Below are positions 8,116 to 17,116 of a stretch of 64,000 nt of DNA, in pieces. Source of the stretch: DATKNA01 sp963786765 (GTDB lineage: Bacteria; Actinomycetota; Actinomycetes; Actinomycetales; Kineosporiaceae); NCBI GenBank assembly GCA_963786765.1, contig CAWBAJ010000008.1, forward strand, positions 248,001 to 312,000, given 5' to 3'. The position numbers and the translations under genes are program-made. The notes beneath the pieces are model-generated. The model searched no databases and was not told where the DNA came from. It saw nothing but the letters and a program-made list of their open reading frames with translations. Positions within the stretch are counted from its first letter, which is position 1. The number at the start of each line of letters is the position of its first letter.

Positions 8116-9437
8116 CTACAGCTCGAACCCCGGCAGCCAGCGCCGCAGTTCCGGCCGCACCGGCACCTCGGCGCCGAGCTGTGCCAGGACGCCGACGATC
8201 CCGAGCCACACCCGGTGCGTGAAGAGCTGCTCGGGCGGGATCGTCAGCTGAAGCGCCACGGCGAACTCCGGGTTCCGCGGGTCGTTGACGCGCGCGAACT
8301 GACCCTTGAGCCAGTCCCGGCTGTAGTGGAACACGCTCGTGCCGCGCGGGCTCGCTGAAGGGCGCCAGGTAGTCGCGCAGCTTGGCGACCTCGAGCGTGG
8401 CGCCGGGCCGGACGAGCCCCTCCTCGCGCAGCGCCCGCAGCACGTCGTCGTCGTCCCCCGCGAGCAGCGCCGTGATGAGCCGGCCGAACGTGCGAGGCAG
8501 GCCGCCGGGCAGCTCGAGGCAGGAGCCGAAGTCGAGCACCCCGAGCCTGCCGTCGTCCAGCAGCCTGAAGTTGCCCGGGTGCGGGTCGGTGTGCAGCAGA
8601 CCGCACCGGGCCGGGCCGCTCAGCAGGAACCGCTGGTAGAGCTCGCCGAGGCGGTTCCGCTCCGCCTGTGTCCCGTCCGTCGCGACCCGGGCCAGCGGTA
8701 CGCCGTCCAGCCAGCCCTGCACCAGCACGCGGGAGGTGGCGTGCACGACGCGCGGGACGACGGCCTCGCTGTCGTGGCCGTTCCCGTCGGGGTACGCCGC
8801 GGCGAACCGCCGCTGGTTGGCCGCCTCGCGCCGGTAGTCGAGCTCCTCGAGCAGGCGGGTGCGCAGCTCGGCGACGAGTGGAGGCATCGCCACGCCACGC
8901 GCGACGAGCGCTGCGGCCCGGGACGCGACCGAGAAGGCCCGGACGTCGGAGAGGATCGCCTCGCGGACGCCCGGGTACTGGACCTTGACCGCGACGTCCG
9001 ACGCGGTCTCGCGCCAGACCGCCCGGTGGACCTGGCCGATCGACGCCGCCGCCGACGGCTGTTCGTCGAACTCCTCGAAGAGATCGCGCCACTGTGGGCC
9101 GAGCTCGCGACTGCAGCACGGCTTCCGTGTCGCTCCACGGCATCCCCGGGTTGGACTCCTGCAGCGACGTCAGCGCCTCGCGCCAGCTCTGCTCGGGGTC
9201 CGCCGGGAAGAGCGCCTCCACGGTCGACAGCAGCTGGCCGGCCTTGAGCGCGCCGCCCTTGAGGTCGCCGAGGACGCGCCGGGTGCGGGCGACGGTCCGC
9301 TGCCGCTGCCGGCGGGTGACCTCGGCGCGGTCCTGCCCGAGGCCACGCCGGATCAGGCCCTCGACGCCGAGCGCCGCCGCGCCGAGCGGCAACGACACCA
9401 GCCGGAGGGTCCTGACGACGGCCACGGGATCCAGCAT
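8116..9437 (-). CDS. ABC1/UbiB (AarF) kinase-like protein, two frameshifts
   Basis: About 440 residues of an atypical kinase-like ATPase. The N-terminus has the ABC1 hallmark GGALKAGQLLS. After a frameshift near 9104 come FEEFDEQPSAAASIGQVHRA (the Ala-rich nucleotide loop), LLHTDPHPGNF (catalytic loop) and LGVLDFGSC (metal-binding DFG). A second shift near 8340 leads into FHYSRDWLKGQF and the stop at 8116. Each segment is well conserved with no internal stop, so the shifts look like base-calling errors. The family supports quinone or lipid metabolism; the role here is unproven. Confidence 0.8.
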
Positions 9438-9475
9438 CGTGGGTGGAGGCCGCGGCCGCCCGGGAGGGCGAACCG

Positions 9476-10018
9476 TCAGTGCAGGACCAGGACACCCCGG
9501 TACGAACCGCCGACTCCGAGTGTCGCGTCGACGTGGAGAACCCCGGTGAGGTCGCCCGTGAACCGCATGATCGCGTCGATCGACCCGCCGACAGCCGTGC
9601 GCCCGGCGTAGACGAGGTCGGCCGAGACCGGCCGCCCGTCAACTGTTCCGCTGAACGCCCCGCTCGAGGAGAAGACGTCCGCGAAGGTGCCCGGCGGGTT
9701 CGCCGTGACCTCCTCGCACGAGGCGTCCTCGAACGCCGTGGTGGTCGCGGCCGCCGTCCCCTGCAGCGTCCCGGAGAAGGTCAGCGTGCCGTTGACCGTG
9801 AGCAGGCACCGGTTGCCGACGGGCTGAAGCCGGAGGGTGCCCAGAGCCAGCAGGACGTCGAAGGTCCCGGAGGCGCGGACCAGGTCGACGCGCTGGTGGT
9901 GCGTGCGGGCGGCCACTGGTGGTGTCGCCTCCGCCGCGTGCGCGGGAAGCGCGAGAGCAACCAGTGAGGCCGCCCCGAGGCAGGCCGCGGACACCAGGCG
10001 CACCAGCCGAGCGGTCAT
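9476..10018 (-). CDS. Secreted protein, unknown function
   Basis: A 180-residue exported protein. ATG 10018 follows AGGGGAG at good spacing. The N-terminus LVRLVSAACLGAASLVALALPAHA is a Sec signal peptide with an AHA cleavage site. The mature region is beta-rich with two Cys (NRCLLTVNGTLTFSGTL and FEDASCEEVTANPPG) that could form a disulphide, and ends GGSYRGVLVLH. No catalytic motif or named family is recognised. It sits between the UbiB-like gene and cydB on the same strand. Confidence 0.65.
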   Translation of the reverse strand: MTARLVRLVSAACLGAASLVALALPAHAAEATPPVAARTHHQRVDLVRASGTFDVLLALGTLRLQPVGNRCLLTVNGTLTFSGTLQGTAAATTTAFEDASCEEVTANPPGTFADVFSSSGAFSGTVDGRPVSADLVYAGRTAVGGSIDAIMRFTGDLTGVLHVDATLGVGGSYRGVLVLH

Positions 10019-10136
10019 CGTGAGCTCCCCTGTCAGCACGCCTCGCGACGCCGGTCGCCGCCGCACGCCCAGCCTGCTGCTGGACGCACCTGTCGCCACC
10101 GGTCCGCCGGGCGCACTTTCGTGCAGGAATGCCCGG

Positions 10137-11157
10137 TCAACCCTCGTCGATCTCGAGCCGGCCGCGCTGCTGCAGCACGAACAGCAGCCCGATGGAGGGG
10201 GCCACGAGCACGACGGCCACCGCCGCGACGACGAGCAGGACCCACAGCGTCGGGACGGGGCCGCAGCCCGGTCGATCGGGAGGTGGTCGCCGAGCAGGTA
10301 CGGGTACTGCGCGACACCCCACCCGGCGACGACGGCAGGCGACGGCCGCCACGGCGAGCACCCGGAGCAGGGCCGGGGCGGCGCGCGGGAGCAGCACCAG
10401 GGCGGCCAGCCCGCACACGCGCCGAGGCCAGCACCAGCGGCAGGCCGCGCGTGATCAGCTCGGAGAAGAGCCGGGGGGCGTCGGCGTGCAGGACGCCGAT
10501 GCCGGCGAGCACGACGACGCCCGGTGACGGCGGACGCGGCGAGCGCGCGGCGGCGGAACCACACCTCGAGGTCGCGCTCGTCGCGCCGCCGCGCCTCCGC
10601 CACGAGGAACACCGCGGCCATGACGGCACACGCCAGGACGGCGAGGACGCCGCCGAGGATCGACGTCGGGTTGAGCCAACTCGCTGATCGGGTCGCCGTA
10701 GCCGCCCGTCGGAACGCGGCCGGAGGCGATACCCCCTGCGACGGTGCCGAGGAAGAACGGCGTGATCACCGATGAGGAGGCGAACGCGGCCCCGGCCGCG
10801 CGCTGGTGCGGCGGTGCGGACGACGACCTTGCGGAAGGCGAAGCCCGAGCCCCGGACGACGATGCCGAGGGCCGCGAGCCCGAGCGGGATGTAGAGCGTC
10901 GTCGTGATCGCGGCGAAGGCGGTGGGGAACGCGCTCCACAGCATGACCAGGCAGAAGATCAACCAGACGTGGTTGGCCTCCCAGACGGGCGCCAGCGCGA
11001 GGTCGACGAGGTGCCGTGGACGGCGGCCCCTCTCCGCGCCGCCGGCCGTCAGGTCCCAGAACCCGGCCCCGAAGTCGGCGCCCCCGAACATGGCGTAGGC
11101 GATGACGCCGATGAACAGCACGACGGCGGCCGCCGTGCTGATCGCTGCGGTGCTCAT
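10137..11157 (-). CDS. cydB: Cytochrome bd oxidase subunit II, about six frameshifts
   Basis: Pieces in alternating frames assemble into a full-length CydB of ~340 residues: MSTAAISTAAAVVLFIGVI then AMFGGADFGAGFWDLTAGG, PVWEANHVWLIFCLVMLWSA, SSVITPFFLGTVAGGIASG, VVVLAGIGVLHADAPRLF, GWGVAQYPYLLGDHLPID and the ending LLFVLQQRGRLEIDEG. Shifts fall near 10805, 10678, 10522, 10425, 10340 and 10255. Each is one base, no segment is lost and no in-frame stop appears. ATG 11157 overlaps the expected cydA stop. With CydA it forms the high-affinity quinol oxidase in the membrane. Confidence 0.8.
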
Positions 11158-12628
11158 CGCGAGCCTGTGCCCGTCGGGGGTACGGCGTCCCTGGCACGTG
11201 ACGGGCCCGTAGGGCACCTCGGCGTCCCCGGCCTCGGCCTGTTCATCGCCTGCGTCCCCCTGCGCCCAGCGCCGGCGCATCAGCCGCAGCGCGAGCAGGG
11301 TGGCGGTGCCCACCGCGAGGTAGAGCAGGAGGGTCCCGCCGAAGAAGCAGCCACACGTTGCCGGCCCTCGTGACGGCGTCGCGGGTGAGCAGCAGACCGA
11401 CGACGGTCCACGGCTGGCGGCCGACCTCGGTGACGATCCAGCCCGACCACAGCGCGACCAGCGCCAGCACCCCGCTGACGGCGACTGCGCGCAGCAGCCA
11501 CCGGTTCTCGGGCACCTCCCGACGGCGCCACCACGACCACGCGAACCAGGCGGACAGGGCCAGCAACGCGAACCCGATGCCGACCATGACGTCGAAGGCC
11601 AGGTGGACCGTCGTGACGAGCCGGTCCGCGGGGCGGTACTGCGGGCGGAATGGCGTCGAGTCCGCGGATCCTCGTGCTCGGCCTGAAGCCGGACAGCAGG
11701 GACGCGCCGGAGGGGATCTCGACGGCGTAGCGAAGCTGCCCGTCGACCATCACGCCGCCGAGGCTCTCCGGCACGTGCGTGCCGGTGGTGGCGAGGGCCT
11801 CGATAGCGGCGAACTTCGCGGGCTCGTTGTCGAACACCGCTCGGGCGGCGACGTCGCCGACGAAGATCTGCAGCGGGGTCGCGACGGCCGCGACGGTGAA
11901 CGCGATGAGCAGCCCGAGCCGGTGCCGGCGGTCCCGGCGGCCCTTCAGCAGCCCGGCCGCGTACACGCCGGCGACGATGAACCCGGCGACCATGTAGGCG
12001 GCCAGCAGCATGTGGACGCTCTCGTACCAGAAGGCGCGATTGAAGAAGACCTGCAGGGGCCGGACGTCGACCACCGCGCCGTTCTCCAGAGTGATGCCGC
12101 CCGGGTGAGTTCATCCACGAGTTGGCGGCGACGACCGAGGCGGTGCCGCCGACGCCTGCCAGCACGACCGGGACGCCCGTCCAGAAGTGCGGCCAGGGTG
12201 GCGAGCCGGTCCCAGCCGTAGATGTAGATGGCGACGAAGATCGCCTCGAGGAAGAAGAACAGCCCTTCGATCGCGAACGGGAAGCCGTAGGCGGCACCGA
12301 AGCGGCTCATGAGACCGGGCCAGAGCAGGCCCATCTCGAAGGAGAGGACGGTCCCCGACACGGCGCCGACCGCGAACAGCACGGCGGCCACCTGTGACCA
12401 GCGGCGGGCGAGCACCAGCGCGTCGCGATCGCGCCGGCGGATGCCGCGGTAGTTCGCGATCAGCATCAGGAAGGTGAAGGCGACGCCGAACGGCACCAGG
12501 ACGATGTGGAACCCGAGGGTGAAGGCCATCATCTGGCGCGCCGGCAACAGCTGTGCCGGGTCGGCCGTTGCCCCCGGCACAGCTGTCGTCGACGCGGCGA
12601 CCTGAGCGGCCCAGACGAGCGGGCTCAT
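11154..12628 (-). CDS. cydA: Cytochrome bd oxidase subunit I, about five frameshifts
   Basis: About 490 residues in total. The start at 12628 is followed by QLLPARQMMAFTLGFHIVLV (the His is the heme b595 ligand region), then FEMGLLWPGLMSRFG, PFAIEGLFFFLEAIFVAIYI, GTASVVAANSWMN, VDVRPLQVFFNRAFWYESVH, the quinol-loop region, GRQPWTVVGLLLTRDAVT and NVWLFFGGTLLLYLA. Frameshifts are needed near 12190, 12107, 11650, 11350 and 11200. The order cydA-cydB is the usual one. The oxidase reduces O2 to water using quinol and works at low oxygen. Confidence 0.82.
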
Positions 12629-12727
12629 GTGCCGATCCTGCCGCGCCCCACCGACACCGCGACAGGGCCCCCACATCGGCTCCCCGGCGGCCCGTGGTGT
12701 GTCGGGGGTCGTGGTTATGGTGCGCCC

Positions 12728-13131
12728 ATGGACTACAAGATCGAGCTGATCATCCTGCCGGTGTCCGACGTCGACCGCGCGAAGGCGTTCTACGCCGATC
12801 AGGTCGGCTTCGTCGTCGACCACGACCAGCGGGTCGAACGAGAACCTGCGGTTCGTCCAGCTGACGCCACGCGGGTCTGCCTGCTCCATCGCCTTCGGGG
12901 AGGGGCTGGTCGACACGCCGCCCGGGCTCGGTGCACGGGCTGCAGATCGTCATCGACGACGCCGACGCCGCCCACGCCGAGCTGTCCGGCCGCGGCGTGC
13001 CGGTCAGCGAGGTGCAGGACCTGGCATGGGGCCGGTTCGTGTACTTCTCCGACCCCGACGGGAACGCCTGGGCGCTGCAGCAGCTCCCGAAGCGCGGCGT
13101 GACGGCTCAGCTCCCGACCAGCTCCTGGTAG
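12728..13131 (+). CDS. VOC (glyoxalase/bleomycin-resistance fold) protein, two frameshifts
   Basis: About 133 residues starting MDYKIELIILPVSDVDRAKA, then FYADQVGFVVDHDQRV. Shifts near 12840 and 12930 join it to LRFVQLTPRGSACSIAFGEG and MHGLQIVIDDADAAHAELSG, ending with GRFVYFSDPDGNAWALQQLP. That is a complete single-chain VOC module with paired beta-alpha-beta-beta-beta units. Members bind metal and small ligands such as glyoxal adducts, antibiotics or catechols; no ligand is evident here. It starts 99 bp from the cydA start, divergently, and its 3' end overlaps the PIN gene. Confidence 0.8.
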
Positions 13132-13509
13132 GACGCCGTTCGCACGAGGCCCTTCACGGCGTCGGCGAGCGCGGCGTCGAGCGTGACGAGCGCATCGGCC
13201 TGCAACTGGGTCACCGCGACGTACTCGGCGGTGAACGTGTCGGGCCAGCCGAGCCGGTCGGCGACCTTCCACGCGACGGACTGCAGCACGCGGTCGCCGA
13301 GCAGCCGGATCCGGAGCGCGCGCATGTGGTCGAGGACGCGGTCGGCGTCCGGCTTGGTCATCTCGCCCGCGCGCACGCGCCTGGTACAGCTGGGACACGA
13401 GCTGCGAGCGCAGGAGCGCCGGGGCCACGAGCTGGTGCCCGGGGGGCACCCGTGCGCCGTCGAGGGCCAGCCGGAGCACGACGTCCGGCCCGATCGTGTA
13501 CCTGGTCGT
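13107..13509 (-). CDS. PIN-domain protein, one frameshift
   Basis: Two frames joined near 13383 read TRYTIGPDVVLRLALDGARV, then APALLRSQLVSQLYQ, VRAGEMTKPDADRVLDHMRA and AEYVAVTQLQADALVTLDAA. The Asp near the start, the Glu of TAEYVA and the Asp of VTLD are the acidic residues expected in a PIN nuclease active site. GAGGAGG lies upstream, but no ATG or GTG follows at proper spacing (ACG at ~13509), so the start may be miscalled. No antitoxin gene is seen beside it, so a toxin role is only possible. Confidence 0.65.
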
Positions 13510-13589
13510 GGCGACCTCCTCGTCACGCGCCCTGCCGGCGCGCGAGCACGAGCGTGACCCCTTCGGCAGGAGCGACAGTAACGGCCGGG

Positions 13590-15158
13590 TCAGATCCAGC
13601 GGCGGGCGACGTTCGCGGGAGGGGGCGCACAGCCGCCGGCGCGCTGCCCGACCACCTGGTCCCCGTCCGCGGCGACCCGCCGGTAGCCGGTCGGCAGGGG
13701 GTTCGCCGCGAGGGCGATCACCACGTTCGCCCACGGCCGCGCCGAACCGAGGTCCTTCGCCCGCCACTGGTGGCCAGGGGCACGTCCCGGTGCAGGGCGG
13801 TGAAGCCGCCGGACCAGCTGAGCCGCTCGGAGAGCACGACGACACCGCAGACGTCCCGGAGCCGGCCCGCCTCGCCGAGCAGGCGCGGCGTGGTGTCGTC
13901 CCCACGCCAGGCCGATCCCGGCGGCGGCGAGGTGGCCACGTCGGCCATGGTGAGGCCGGGGAGGACCAGCATGCCGGCCGTGGCAGTGGCGGCGGCGAGG
14001 GCACCGACGGCGACGCCGGGGCGGACTGCGACCCCAGCTCGTCGACGCGCCGCCGCGCCGAGCCCCAACGGCAGCCAACGCGCGAGGCCGACCGCGGCCA
14101 GCGCACCGGCCAGCGGCATCACGGGCACCAGGAAGCGCAACTCCTTGTGGCCGATCGCGGACAGCACGAGGACGAAGGCCGCGACGCCGGCGACCAGCAC
14201 CCCCGGGACGACGACATCGCGGTACTGCTCGGGCGTCCCCCGCGGACGGCGGCATGCGAGCAGCAGGCCGGCCGTCAGGACGAGCGCGAGAAGGGGGCCG
14301 TCGACCCGGACGATCGACGTCAGGTACGTCGACCAGGGGGACTCGCCGTAGCGGCTGGCGCCGTCGTCCAGAACGTTGAAGACGAACGTCCGCCACAGCG
14401 GCGCGAAGGGCAACCCCCAGGTGAGGGCGTCGAGCACTGCGCCGGCGACGAGAGCCTCGGCGGCCCCGAGGGCGAGCGGCCGCACCCGCGCCCGGCCGGT
14501 TCCGAGCACGGTCGGCGAGCCCCACGGCGAGCAGACCGGCAGCAGCTGCGGACGCAGCACCAGGGCGGCCACGAGCAGGACGCCGGCGACGGCGGCGGCA
14601 ACGACTCCCGTCGCCGGACGGTGAGCAGGGCGACCGCGGATGACGACCAGGGGGGCCGCGACGGTGTCGGCGAGCGGGTGGTCCTCGAAGACCGCGCCCA
14701 GCGGTGAGAACGCCACGAGCGCGCCGGCGAGCAGGCCCGCCCGGCGCCCGCGAGGCGACGGGCCAGCAGCGCGGCAACTGCGACCCCGGCCCGGCCCCCA
14801 GGGCGACCCACGCCCGCAGGAGCCCCGGCCCGTCGACGCCGTCCAGCCCCAGCCAGCGCCACAGCAGGGTCGGCGGCAGCAACAGCCCCGGCCCCAGCCA
14901 GGAGCGGGTCCCGGTGCGGAACTCCCACGGCGTGACCCCGTAGCCGAACACCAAGCGATGCGCCGGCTCGGTCATCTGGTACGTCTCGTCCGGGTAGATC
15001 ACGCCCCGGTACGCCAGCGCCGCGACGAGCCGCACGGCGAGACCCGTGACGACGACGGCGACGGTGAGGCCGGTGAGCACGTCCCACCTCGGGGCGCGCC
15101 TGGACGCGACGAGCCGAGGCGGAAGGACCCGCTCGCCCTCGGCCTGTGCCGTGCCCAC
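13590..15158 (-). CDS. ALG9/PIG-B-like membrane mannosyltransferase, at least three frameshifts
   Basis: About 520 residues of a multi-pass GT-C-type glycosyltransferase. The start is GTG 15158. The first external loop has the acidic motif YRGVIYPDETYQMTEPAHRL, then GVTPWEFRTGTRSWLGPGLL, FEDHPLADTVAAPLVV and AIGHKELRFLVPVMPL. The HKE.RF motif is a hallmark of the ALG9/PIG-B/GT22 group. Frameshifts lie near 14790, 14740 and 13780. Members transfer mannose from polyprenyl-phosphate mannose to cell-envelope glycolipids; the acceptor here is unknown. Confidence 0.75.
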   Translation of the reverse strand: MGTAQAEGERVLPPRLVASRRAPRWDVLTGLTVAVVVTGLAVRLVAALAYRGVIYPDETYQMTEPAHRLVFGYGVTPWEFRTGTRSWLGPGLLLPPTLLWRWLGLDGVDGPGLLRAWVALGAGPGSQLPRCWPVASRAPGGPARRRARGVLTAGRGLRGPPARRHRRGPPGRHPRSPCSPSGDGSRCRRRRRRPARGRPGAASAAAAGLLAVGLADRARNRPGAGAAARPRGRRGSRRRRSARRPHLGVALRAAVADVRLQRSGRRRQPLRRVPLVDVPDVDRPGRRPPSRARPDGRPAARMPPSAGDARAVPRCRRPGGAGRRRRGLRPRAVRDRPQGVALPGARDAAGRCAGRGRPRALAAVGARRGGASTSWGRSPPRRRRRCPRRRHCHGRHAGPPRPHHGRRGHLAAAGIGLAWGRHHAAPARRGGPAPGRLRCRRALRAAQLVRRLHRPAPGRAPGHQWRAKDLGSARPWANVVIALAANPLPTGYRRVAADGDQVVGQRAGGCAPPPANVARRWI

Positions 15159-15223
15159 CGGTCGAGATTACGTCCGCTCCTGCCGGATGCCGTGATCCCC
15201 GGGGCGGCGATAGGGTCCCGGAC

Positions 15224-16093
15224 GTGTCCGGATTGCCGTTGCCGCGACCGGACGACGAGGTGGTCGTCGTCCCGGCACCCGGGAGCGGCCCGGGGAACTG
15301 GGCGGGCGCGCCGAGTGCCCTGCCGGACGGCGCCGGTGGCTGGGTGATCGCATACCGGGTGCGGACGCCGGCGACTCGTGGCGGGTCCGTCGTCGTCGCG
15401 ACCAGCCCCGACGGGGAGCAACTGTCGACCGTGGCGACGCTGAGCCAGGACCGGTTCGGCGCGGAGTCGCTGGAGCGCCCGGCGCTCGTGCGTCTGCCGG
15501 AGGGCGGGTGGCGGCTGTACGTCTCCTGCGCTACTCCGGGGACGAAGCACTGGCGGATCGACGCCCTCGATGCCGCCGAGCCGGCCGCACTCGGGGACGC
15601 GGAGGCGCGCACCGTCTTCCCCGGCGACGAGCACCTCGCGGTGAAGGACCCGGTCATCCAGCCGACGGTGGACGGCTGGCAGGCGTGGATCTGCTGCCAT
15701 CCGCTGGACGTGCCGGGGGCGGAGGACCGGATGCACACCCGGTTCGCGATCAGCTCGGACGGGCTGAGCTGGTCCTGGCGGGGGGTCGCACTCAGCGGCC
15801 GGCCCGGCTTCTGGGACGCGCGAGGGGCCCGCGTCACCGCGGTCCTTCCGGACGGCCGCGCCGCGTACGACGGGCGTGCCACCGCGGAGGAGAACTTCTC
15901 CGAGCGGACCGGGCTGGCCGTGCCGTCGCGGGGCGCCGAGCTCTTCACAGCGCAGGGCGACGCCCCGGTGGCCGACGTCCGCTACCTCGACGTCATCCCG
16001 TTGGACGACGGCGCCTACCGCCTCTACTACGAGGCGCCGCTGGCGGACGGCAGCCACGAGCTGCGCACTGCCGTCGTCCCGCCCGGGTCGTGA
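15224..16093 (+). CDS. Beta-propeller-like putative glycosidase
   Basis: A 289-residue protein without signal peptide. GTG 15224 is chosen because coding character and the motif SGLPLPRPDDEVVVVPAPG begin there. Blade-like repeats carry aromatic and acidic motifs (GAPSALPDGAGGWVIAYRVR, ERPALVRLPEGGWRLYVSCA, VKDPVIQPTVDGWQAWICC, DVRYLDVIPLDDGAYRLYYE), in the style of five-bladed GH43/GH32-like folds. Catalytic acids cannot be assigned with certainty. It is divergent from the mannosyltransferase, 65 bp away, so both may act on the same glycan. Confidence 0.6.
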   Translation: MSGLPLPRPDDEVVVVPAPGSGPGNWAGAPSALPDGAGGWVIAYRVRTPATRGGSVVVATSPDGEQLSTVATLSQDRFGAESLERPALVRLPEGGWRLYVSCATPGTKHWRIDALDAAEPAALGDAEARTVFPGDEHLAVKDPVIQPTVDGWQAWICCHPLDVPGAEDRMHTRFAISSDGLSWSWRGVALSGRPGFWDARGARVTAVLPDGRAAYDGRATAEENFSERTGLAVPSRGAELFTAQGDAPVADVRYLDVIPLDDGAYRLYYEAPLADGSHELRTAVVPPGS

Positions 16094-16127
16094 CCCTCTC
16101 CAGGACTCCAGGAATCTCCAGGACTCC

Positions 16128-16577
16128 CTAGGACACCGCCGCCTTCACCAGCTCGACGACCTGCTTCTCCACCACAGGACTCCACCGCATCAGCGCATAC
16201 GCCGCGGGCCACATGTCGCCGTCGTCGAGGTTCGCGGTGTCCTGGAAGCCGAGCGTGCAGTAGCGGTAGTTGAACTTTCCGGAGTTCTGGAAGAAGAGGA
16301 CGACCTTGCCGTCGGCGTTCGCGTACGCGGGCATGCCGTACCAGGTCTTCGGGGCCAGCTCGGGAGCGGTGGCCATCACGGTGGCGTGCACCCGCTCGGC
16401 GATCGCCCGGTCGTCCGGCGCCATCGAGGCGATGCTGTCGAGGACCTGCTGGAGGCCGTCCGCCTTCTTGGCGCCTTGCTTGCCTTCGGCGCGGAGCTCC
16501 TCGGCGCGCTTCTTCATCGCGGCACGTTCCTGCGCAGTGAAGCCGTCCGACTCGGTCCTGGCGTTCTTGGTGGGCAT
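16128..16577 (-). CDS. DUF1801 (YdhG-like) protein
   Basis: A 149-residue cytoplasmic protein. The C-terminal ~100 residues match DUF1801: VLDSIASMAPDDRAIAERVH, then APKTWYGMPAYANADGKVVL, FFQNSGKFNYRYCTLGFQDT and the ending VVELVKAAVS. The N-terminus is a charged Lys/Glu/Ala helix. The fold is related to bacterial iron-chaperone-like proteins, but no biochemical role is established. GGGAGA precedes the ATG. Two 13-bp direct repeats (tctccaggactcc at 16098 and 16115) lie between its stop and that of the converging gene. Confidence 0.8.
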   Translation of the reverse strand: MPTKNARTESDGFTAQERAAMKKRAEELRAEGKQGAKKADGLQQVLDSIASMAPDDRAIAERVHATVMATAPELAPKTWYGMPAYANADGKVVLFFQNSGKFNYRYCTLGFQDTANLDDGDMWPAAYALMRWSPVVEKQVVELVKAAVS

Positions 16578-16839
16578 TTCTCCCGGTCCCTTCGTGGATG
16601 GAGCACGGCTGTCCCGGCTCCCTCGCGTCGAGGCTAGGCCTGGCCCTGCACCGCTGCTTCTCGATTCCTGATCGGTCCTGGGAGCGCCCGAAGGGTCCCG
16701 GCGCTGTCCACCGCCACCCGCGACAGACCCACGGTCACGTCGGGCAGGTCAAGATCAGCCGGCACACGTTGCACCCGAGCCTCGCAGGCCACCGCAGTAT
16801 CCTGACCGCCGTGGTGGACGCGCTCGCCGGGGCGGAACG

Positions 16840-17076
16840 GTGACCAGGCGGCTGGAGGGCTGGAATCACGTGCCCCGCGGGTACGGGGCCAGCTTCGAAC
16901 TCGGCAGCGCTCCCCGGTGGCTGCGAATCTGGTTCCACACTCCCTTCCTCGACCGCTTCGCCTATCCCGTGGCAGTTCGCAGAGGCTACGGGGTGCTGCA
17001 TCCTGACCCCGGTTCGACTCCGGACGAGCGCGAGCAGGTGCCCGAAGGCTGGCGAATGTCCCGGCCGCGGGGATAA
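16840..17076 (+). CDS. Small hypothetical protein
   Basis: A 78-residue reading frame starting GTG (TRRLEGWNHVPRGYGASFEL) and rich in Arg, Trp and Tyr, with no signal peptide or membrane helix. I do not recognise its family. A strong hairpin overlaps its stop, which supports a real transcript end. The ~180 bp before it contain an open frame ending ISRHTLHPSLAG at 16841-16843, without a convincing start or family. It may be a remnant or noise. Confidence 0.4.
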   Translation: MTRRLEGWNHVPRGYGASFELGSAPRWLRIWFHTPFLDRFAYPVAVRRGYGVLHPDPGSTPDEREQVPEGWRMSRPRG

Positions 17077-17110
17077 CAGCCCGTGCTCGGTGCTCGGACT
17101 GTTATCCCCG
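17068..17110. terminator. Bidirectional hairpin terminator before xylA end
   Basis: Perfect 12-base arms (cggggataacag at 17068-17079 and its complement at 17099-17110) are separated by 19 bases and extended by partly paired GC bases. The structure lies between converging genes (stops at 17076 and 17117), the usual position of a bidirectional terminator. Confidence 0.75.
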
Positions 17111-17116
17111 CCGGCC

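Noticed and set aside
10137..12628. cydAB as pseudogenes
   Set aside because: All parts of both proteins are present in order, changes are only one-base shifts, and unrelated neighbours show the same damage. Sequence error is more likely, so I kept them as genes.
13107..13509. PIN protein as the toxin of a toxin-antitoxin pair
   Set aside because: No small antitoxin gene is recognisable directly upstream or downstream; the start is uncertain and the neighbours are metabolic.
16660..16843. End of an aminotransferase or decarboxylase (ISRHTLHPSLAG)
   Set aside because: Only ~30 residues, no conserved catalytic motif and no credible start; similarity is too weak.
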